Positions 8,690 through 14,109 of a stretch of 55,631 nt of DNA are shown in pieces. The notes under the pieces are model-generated. The model had not been told where the DNA came from. It was given only the letters and a program-made list of their open reading frames with translations, and did not search any database. This DNA comes from Actinomycetes bacterium (GTDB lineage Bacteria > Actinomycetota > Acidimicrobiia > Acidimicrobiales > JABEUL01), in NCBI GenBank assembly GCA_021852345.1, contig JAJZNL010000047.1:1-55631 (forward strand), in the 5' to 3' direction. Made by a program: the position numbers and the translations under genes. How positions within the stretch are numbered: position 1 is the stretch's first letter; each line of letters starts with the position of its first letter.

Positions 8690-10141
8690 ATGATTTTTGG
8701 TAAAAAGGACAGTTCGAACGATAATTCTCAGTCCAGTCAAAGCGACGACGAAAGCATCGCTCTCATAAAATCAGCGTTTGAATCAAATGTATCGCTTTTT
8801 AAACTTTTGTCTACGATAAGAACCAGAAGAGTTGGAATGGGTTATCAGATAGAGTCCGGCCAAGAAGAATCTTTTGATTGGTCATCCAACAAGCCAAATA
8901 CTCAACGAGAGGGTCCGCTAAATTACGTTTCGGAAGAAACTCCGCACAGCTTAAGTGAGGCAGAAGAAGCGCTATTAGTTTGGGCGGCAACTGGAGTCAA
9001 CGGCATGGTATTGGGAGACTTGCCTGTAGAGGGGGGTTTGTCAAGGCTGTTGTCATTTAAAGGAAGGACAAGTCCGTCATCTTCCAACGACGGCTCTGTT
9101 GAGATGTTTATTGTAAACGACAACGGAGTATCGTTATACAGACCTACAGTGAATAAACCCACCTTTCAAGAAATTTCAAACGAAGACGACTACGCAAAAA
9201 TTTTAAATTGGTACAGGAACGACACGATAAAGATAATGGACCACAGACCAGATGTCTCGTGGCCTGCAAATCCTGAAGGCACAAAAACGGTAAATGCAAT
9301 GGGCCCAGCTCAGTATAACTTGAATCGTCCTGGTACTACTTGGTTATTGCCCGTTGGAGATGTCGGTGTTGAATGGTTTAATCAGCTTTTAACTTCTTAT
9401 GAGTTTTCCGGCTTTTACCTAATGGATCCAGATACCAACGAACCTGCAGGATGTCAAGAGTGGATTCGTCCTGGGTTTTTGGAAGTGGGATTTCCGATTC
9501 CCGCATTTGACGAATTGGCTTTAATGCTCCATGCGGGTCAAGTGGGTGCCATAGTACAAAACATCAGATTGGCCTCTGAGGCAATGGGCCTCGGCGCATG
9601 GATGACTGGAAGTTATGCTGATGATTTGGTGTTGGGTGCATACCCTGAAATTGCAAAAGGTCTCGGATTTTCGTTTTTGTCACGAGAAGGAACCCTGAAC
9701 CCTGCCACTACCACTACCTGTCAGGGCTTGGACGGCATAAAAGATGCCGTTATGGTTCCGTCCAAAAAGTTCCCCAAAGCCGAAGATGCTGTTAGGTACG
9801 TCGCAAACCTTTCGACAACTCAAGCGGCCGTATATAACGCTGATAAAGACGGTAATGACGGTGGTTCTATGCCTTACCAGAAAGACGTCATGGAATCTAT
9901 ATTGGAGACGCCCAGGACCTATGTTTCGGATTGGGTGTTGGAGGCCGCCGTTAAGACCGTAGAATATATCGTTAATAAGTACGGCTGTGCGCCGGCATTT
10001 ATTAACCCGGTCAGAGCCAAAATATCGGTACAGGTGCACCATGTCGATGTTGGATTTTATGAAAAGTATAACGTCCAAAATAACGGTTTACCCTATGGAA
10101 TAACAGAAACCATACAAAATCATTTTGACGCTTGGCATTGA
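8690..10141 (+). CDS. Nitroreductase-like (putative FMN-dependent) protein in the Mo-enzyme operon
   Basis: This 483-aa soluble protein starts at ATG 8690, two bases after the alpha 2 stop and behind AGAGGAG inside the end of alpha 2, so it is co-transcribed and probably translationally coupled. Weak nitroreductase-fold signs are a T-I-R-T-R-R segment near residue 42, L-S-E-A-E-E-A-L-L-V-W-A-A near 88, and a later A-G-Q-V-G-A-I-V-Q-N stretch followed by L-A-S-E-A-M-G-L-G-A-W. The last two resemble the flavin-contacting helices of NADH-oxidase/nitroreductase proteins. It is much longer than a standard nitroreductase (about 200 aa). No signal peptide or membrane segment is seen. It may be a flavin dehydrogenase working with the Mo enzymes, but the assignment is tentative. 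Confidence 0.5.
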   Translation: MIFGKKDSSNDNSQSSQSDDESIALIKSAFESNVSLFKLLSTIRTRRVGMGYQIESGQEESFDWSSNKPNTQREGPLNYVSEETPHSLSEAEEALLVWAATGVNGMVLGDLPVEGGLSRLLSFKGRTSPSSSNDGSVEMFIVNDNGVSLYRPTVNKPTFQEISNEDDYAKILNWYRNDTIKIMDHRPDVSWPANPEGTKTVNAMGPAQYNLNRPGTTWLLPVGDVGVEWFNQLLTSYEFSGFYLMDPDTNEPAGCQEWIRPGFLEVGFPIPAFDELALMLHAGQVGAIVQNIRLASEAMGLGAWMTGSYADDLVLGAYPEIAKGLGFSFLSREGTLNPATTTTCQGLDGIKDAVMVPSKKFPKAEDAVRYVANLSTTQAAVYNADKDGNDGGSMPYQKDVMESILETPRTYVSDWVLEAAVKTVEYIVNKYGCAPAFINPVRAKISVQVHHVDVGFYEKYNVQNNGLPYGITETIQNHFDAWH

Positions 10142-10444
10142 TAGACAGTCGGAAAAGGTTAATCTAAAATTTTATTTTGATTGACCGATTGTATTTAGTT
10201 TCTCAAATAATAAGGTAAAAATAATTAAATAGCCAATCATACAGCTACAAGGAATAAGGGGTCAGTTGAATTAAATGCCCAGCGATTTAAATAAAAAAAA
10301 TATATGTTTTCGTCACGGGTTTGTGAATATAATTGTTGTTAAAAAGTTGTTGGGCTGGCTTAATTTTGAGTTTATATTAATTAGTCAACGTAAAATTCGA
10401 CGGATTGAAAATTCTCGGATTTATTATAAAAAAAGGAGGATACT
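10142..10444. other. Intergenic region before the membrane-protein pair
   Basis: About 300 bp of AT-rich sequence. A 62-codon ORF inside (10275-10463) has no ribosome site and overlaps the next gene, so I do not call it. The region ends in a strong AGGAGG (10434-10439) for the GTG start at 10445. The gap suggests a second transcription unit begins here, but no single promoter stands out. Confidence 0.45.
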
Positions 10445-10978
10445 GTGCAGTCAACCTGGTTAAGTGTATTGGCTTCATACTTGCATGTGATTGCGGTAGC
10501 CACTTACTTGGGTGGTTCAATCGCGATGGAGTTTGTTTTGGGGCCAGCCCAAAAATTTATACCACCGGCTCAGGCTCAAGTTATAGGGCAAAAATCGGCC
10601 GATAAGTTTTTAATGCTGGTGTGGGGTTCGTTAATACTGTTTCCTATAAGTGGTATGCTGCTATTTTTTGCAATCGGTGATCAGCATACGGTAAGCGGAC
10701 TTCAGTTTTTTACTACTACCTATGGCAGAACTTTGTTCGCAATGATGTTTTTGTGGGTGGTGCTTGTGGTAAATGGTTTTATCATAACTTTTGTGTACAG
10801 ACCGGTGCTAAATGCCAAGGCCTCAAGTAAAGGTGGGTCAAAGCAGGTTAATTCAAACCTGGAAAAAATGCAAAAAGCCGCTAAGAATGTATCCCTAATT
10901 ACGAGAATTGATTTAGGGGTCGCCCTCTTTATCGTATTGTTGGGTGTTTCAATGGTATATGGAAACGGAATTTTGTGA
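10445..10978 (+). CDS. Four-helix integral membrane protein, paralog A (unknown function)
   Basis: This 177-aa protein starts at GTG 10445, preceded by AGGAGG. Four hydrophobic segments are evident (about residues 6-28, 55-77, 95-118 and 150-174). A single His14 sits in the first helix, followed by Y-L-G-G and then P-A-Q-K-F-I-P-P-A-Q. The next gene carries almost the same block, showing an old tandem duplication. The layout recalls small CopD/HemJ-like four-helix membrane families, but I cannot assign it to one. Because it lies among genes for Mo-enzyme subunits, it might anchor them or link them to quinone; that is inference. Confidence 0.6.
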   Translation: MQSTWLSVLASYLHVIAVATYLGGSIAMEFVLGPAQKFIPPAQAQVIGQKSADKFLMLVWGSLILFPISGMLLFFAIGDQHTVSGLQFFTTTYGRTLFAMMFLWVVLVVNGFIITFVYRPVLNAKASSKGGSKQVNSNLEKMQKAAKNVSLITRIDLGVALFIVLLGVSMVYGNGIL

Positions 10979-11484
10979 CAAAAATATTGCTTGAAACGGT
11001 ATTTGGAGTTAGTTGGGCTATTTATTTGGGCGGAGCCCTGATAATGTCGCTCGTATGGAAGCCCGTTCAGAAATATTTGCCGCCAGGGCAGACTGCAATA
11101 GTATGTGAGACAATGGGTCGAAAATATAAATGGATTGGTTTAGGTTCGTTAAGTCTATTTGCCCTAAGTTGGCTGGGTCTTGGATTTCAATCGTTATTGG
11201 TTAGCAAGTCCGGATTAGACTACAGTAACTTTACTGTCCTGTTGGGGGCAGTAGCGGTAATTTTATGGATGGCGCTGGTGTACCTGGTACTTTCAATGGG
11301 ACTTAAGATTCATCCGTCATCGCATGTTAGGATTTCAGCGGTTTTAGATTCTGAAAAAAGAGACGAAATTAAACTGGCCAGAAAAGCGGCTATCAAAAAG
11401 ATGGATCTTATGCTAAAAGTTGAATTGATGGTTGCTTTATTATTAAGTTTCGTCATTGCACTCGGGCAAGTTGTAAAGATTTAA
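10975..11484 (+). CDS. Four-helix integral membrane protein, paralog B (unknown function)
   Basis: This 169-aa protein starts at GTG 10975, overlapping the previous stop by four bases (GTGA), a sign of translational coupling. It repeats the pattern of paralog A: Y-L-G-G near residue 18, then K-P-V-Q-K-Y-L-P-P-G-Q, and four hydrophobic segments. The residue aligned with His14 of paralog A is Gly here, so if that His binds a metal or heme, this copy has lost it. The coupled pair probably forms a heterodimer. Confidence 0.6.
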   Translation: MTKILLETVFGVSWAIYLGGALIMSLVWKPVQKYLPPGQTAIVCETMGRKYKWIGLGSLSLFALSWLGLGFQSLLVSKSGLDYSNFTVLLGAVAVILWMALVYLVLSMGLKIHPSSHVRISAVLDSEKRDEIKLARKAAIKKMDLMLKVELMVALLLSFVIALGQVVKI

Positions 11485-11509
11485 TATCGAAATGCTTTAA
11501 GGAGGTTTT

Positions 11510-12754
11510 ATGCCAAAGACTATTGCCACTACGCCAAGCTGGTATTGGCCGGATCTGGTTCCCAGAGCAATCGGGATACCGCCTTTTAGCGTTGTTGACT
11601 ATTTGATAAAACGACCCAATAGGTCGTGCCCGCAGTCAACTGTTTTTGTTGACGCTCAAAATAGTTTTAGTTTTCAACAGGTTAATGACCTGATTAATAA
11701 AGCTACTGGTTTTTTGAATTCAAAAAGGAGTGGTCAAACGAGATTGAAGCTGGGTGTTTTGCTTGACAGCTCTGCTAAGTCTGCAATCTTATTACTCGCC
11801 GCTATTAACTCCAATAGCGATATCTATCTAATGGATGAATTTAATTTAAGTCTGGAATATTCTAATTTGACGAATCTGGATTTAGTATTGATCAACGGAA
11901 AAGATAATCCGTCTCAAATTCAGCCCGCTGGGGGCTTTTTAAAATTTGATGAGTTGGTTTCATTTGAGACAGACATCGGCACGCAAGATTTCAAATTCGA
12001 TAGAGACGAGTTCGGTAGAGCCAAAATTAATTTATACGGCAGTTTTGGCTTAACTAGCCACAGCGAGCGTTCGTTGTTAGCTGCCGCACTTTCATTTTCA
12101 ACTTTCTTAGAAGGTGCTATGGTAGTGGGACATACCAGCGAGAATACTTGGTTGAACCTATACGATCTAAGCGTCTGGCAAGGAATTAACGGACTTTTGA
12201 GTGCACTTATAAACAGTTCAACCACTTATTTTTGTTCGGATTCGGGAGTCGCCGCCGAAGTGATAGCCGAGCGAGCGCCAAATTGGATTTTATGCAATTT
12301 TAATTTAGGCGACGAAATAGCGTCAAAAATGGGCAGAAAAAAGAAAAATAATTCATATGTCCAACAAGCGGCGCTATTGGGTATAGACGGCGAATTCGCT
12401 CCTGATACAAGGCGTGACATTTCAAACAGCTTGGGATCTGCTTTAACATTTTACGGAACTGCCGAAACGATGGTGATGTTGGCGTCACATCCAAGTTGGT
12501 ATATAGACGAAGCAGTTGGCATTGCCATTCCGAACATGCATATTGTTCCTGCAGATCCTGATACCTATGAGCCAATCGATACGCTTTGGGAGCTGTTGGA
12601 TCAAGCTGTTATTAGTGCTTGGTCTCCGTCTTTGGGCTCGCCGGTTGACGAAAGCGGAGCATCACATTACAAGGACGGACGTTTCATAACCGAACAATTA
12701 GCTTCTTCAGATCCAAACGGCATGTTATACCTGTTGGATTCCGAAGGGTACTAA
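11510..12754 (+). CDS. Truncated, degenerate AMP-binding (ANL superfamily) protein
   Basis: This 414-aa protein starts at ATG 11510 after AAGGAGG. It resembles the large N-terminal domain of acyl-CoA/aryl-CoA synthetases. F-Y-G-T-A-E-T near residue 316 matches the Y-G-x-T-E motif, and A-V-G-I-A-I-P followed by V-P-A-D-P-D-T-Y matches the segment after it. The phosphate loop, normally S-G-T-T-G-x-P-K, reads Y-G-S-F-G-L-T-S-H-S, without the Thr/Lys pattern. The protein stops before the C-terminal lid domain with the catalytic Lys, where intact enzymes have another 100-130 residues. It is an intact ORF in an operon setting rather than an obvious pseudogene. It may have been recruited as a ligand-binding or scaffold protein, or may be decaying. 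Confidence 0.6.
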   Translation: MPKTIATTPSWYWPDLVPRAIGIPPFSVVDYLIKRPNRSCPQSTVFVDAQNSFSFQQVNDLINKATGFLNSKRSGQTRLKLGVLLDSSAKSAILLLAAINSNSDIYLMDEFNLSLEYSNLTNLDLVLINGKDNPSQIQPAGGFLKFDELVSFETDIGTQDFKFDRDEFGRAKINLYGSFGLTSHSERSLLAAALSFSTFLEGAMVVGHTSENTWLNLYDLSVWQGINGLLSALINSSTTYFCSDSGVAAEVIAERAPNWILCNFNLGDEIASKMGRKKKNNSYVQQAALLGIDGEFAPDTRRDISNSLGSALTFYGTAETMVMLASHPSWYIDEAVGIAIPNMHIVPADPDTYEPIDTLWELLDQAVISAWSPSLGSPVDESGASHYKDGRFITEQLASSDPNGMLYLLDSEGY

Positions 12755-12764
12755 AATTCGAGAT

Positions 12765-12781
12765 AGCCAAAATGGCTTTTT
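12765..12781 (+). terminator. Small intrinsic-terminator-like hairpin
   Basis: AGCCA (12765-12769) and TGGCT (12773-12777) form a 5-bp stem with an AAA loop, followed by TTTT. It lies 10 bp after the ANL-like gene and just before a TATAAT box. The stem is short, so termination would be partial at best. Confidence 0.4.
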
Positions 12782-12789
12782 AAGAAAAA

Positions 12790-12795
12790 TATAAT
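12790..12795 (+). promoter_or_regulatory. Candidate -10 box for the radical SAM / alpha 3 unit
   Basis: A perfect TATAAT lies 30 bp before the ATG at 12826 and right after a terminator-like hairpin. No good -35 is visible at 16-18 bp. If real, it gives a short leader and separates the radical SAM-alpha 3 pair from the upstream unit. Confidence 0.4.
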
Positions 12796-12825
12796 GCGAA
12801 CAGTTAGGCGCTATTTAAGATTTCG

Positions 12826-14109
12826 ATGAGTTCACAGGATTTAGTAAACAGCGAAGATATCGATTATCAAGACGAAATGCCTGCTTTTTTGACCATGGCT
12901 AAAGCAGTGGGATCTCTCTGCAATCTTGATTGTAGCTATTGTTACTATCTTGAAAAGGCCTCTTTATTTCAAGACTCTCATTCTTACAGGATGAAAGATG
13001 ACGTATTGACTGCATATATTAAAAATGCCGTAAATTCGACAAACTCAAAAACAATTCAATTCGTCTGGCATGGTGGCGAGCCGACGCTGTTGGGAATTGA
13101 ATATTATGAAAAAGTCGTACAAATTCAAAAACAATTCGCCGGCGAATCACGGCGCTGTATAAATATTATACAGACCAACGGAATGCTTCTAAATAAGGAT
13201 TGGTGTGACCTATTTAAAAGAGAAAACTTCTGGGTGGGACTCAGCATGGACGGACCGACAAAATTACACAATGCCAACAGAGTAACCAAGGCTAAAAGTC
13301 CTACACATAAGCAAGTTGAAGATGCCTATCGTCTCTTGGTCGGCGAGGGTATTGACCCCGACGTTCTTTGCACTTTAAACTCTGTAAATGTAAAACACCC
13401 CAGGGAGGTCTACGGATATTTTAGGGATCTTAAGGTTCGATGGTTGCAGTTTTTGCCGATAGTTCGAAGAGATGAAGACGGAACACTTTCAAAAGAGAGC
13501 GTTACAGCAGCAGATTTGGGATATTTCCTAACGAAGGTTTTTGATCAATGGGTCAGAAATGACGTTGGGAAAATTGACGTGCAAACGTTTGTGGAAACCC
13601 TAATGTCATATACAAACGGCTATTCGGTTCTTTGTATAAATGCCAAGCAGTGCGGCAATGTGCTGGTAGTAGAACGAGATGGCGGTATATATTCCTGCGA
13701 TCACTTTGTTTACCCGAGCCATTATTTGGGCAATGTTGTTGATACGGAGCTTTCGGATGCCTTAAATTCACCTTTTCAGGCTGAGTTCTCCGAAAATAAA
13801 TCTAAGACATTGGCACAAAAATGTATCGGTTGCAAATACTTGTTTGCTTGTAACGGGGGGTGCCCTAAAGACAGAATTGGACCTGAAGATCAAAACGGCA
13901 ACCGTGAAAATATACTTTGTTCGGGTTATCTAGAGTATTACGATTACGTCGACAGGTATATGAAAATCATGAGTAGGTTTGCCAAGAGTGACAAACCTAT
14001 AGGTACTATTATGACTCAGCTAAAGTACGAAGAAAAACTGGCCAAAGAAAGCAAGAAGGCTACAAAGAATAAGAGAGGAAGTTTTAAATATGAAAACAAG
14101 ACAAGATAG
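12826..14109 (+). CDS. Radical SAM/SPASM protein, anaerobic sulfatase-maturase (anSME) type
   Basis: This 427-aa protein has the radical SAM cluster motif C32-x3-C36-x2-C39 (C-N-L-D-C-S-Y-C-Y-Y), typical of AslB/AtsB-like enzymes. V-W-H-G-G-E-P follows near residue 82. The C-terminal SPASM part has cysteines in C-I-N-A-K-Q-C-G-N, S-C-D-H and C-I-G-C-K-Y-L-F-A-C-N-G-G-C-P, as expected for two auxiliary [4Fe-4S] clusters. Known anSMEs turn a Cys or Ser of a sulfatase into formylglycine. No sulfatase is encoded in this window, and the alpha 3 start lies inside the end of this gene (20-bp overlap), so a role in maturing a Mo-enzyme component or an unlinked substrate is possible. The family is secure; the target is unknown. 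Confidence 0.88.
   Translation: MSSQDLVNSEDIDYQDEMPAFLTMAKAVGSLCNLDCSYCYYLEKASLFQDSHSYRMKDDVLTAYIKNAVNSTNSKTIQFVWHGGEPTLLGIEYYEKVVQIQKQFAGESRRCINIIQTNGMLLNKDWCDLFKRENFWVGLSMDGPTKLHNANRVTKAKSPTHKQVEDAYRLLVGEGIDPDVLCTLNSVNVKHPREVYGYFRDLKVRWLQFLPIVRRDEDGTLSKESVTAADLGYFLTKVFDQWVRNDVGKIDVQTFVETLMSYTNGYSVLCINAKQCGNVLVVERDGGIYSCDHFVYPSHYLGNVVDTELSDALNSPFQAEFSENKSKTLAQKCIGCKYLFACNGGCPKDRIGPEDQNGNRENILCSGYLEYYDYVDRYMKIMSRFAKSDKPIGTIMTQLKYEEKLAKESKKATKNKRGSFKYENKTR

Noticed and set aside
10275..10463. A 62-codon ORF before the membrane-protein pair
   Set aside because: It has no ribosome site, unusual composition, and overlaps the well-supported GTG start at 10445.
11510..12754. The ANL-like gene as a functional acyl-CoA synthetase
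   Set aside because: The phosphate loop is not conserved and the C-terminal catalytic domain is absent, in contrast to the intact enzyme at 50244-51908.
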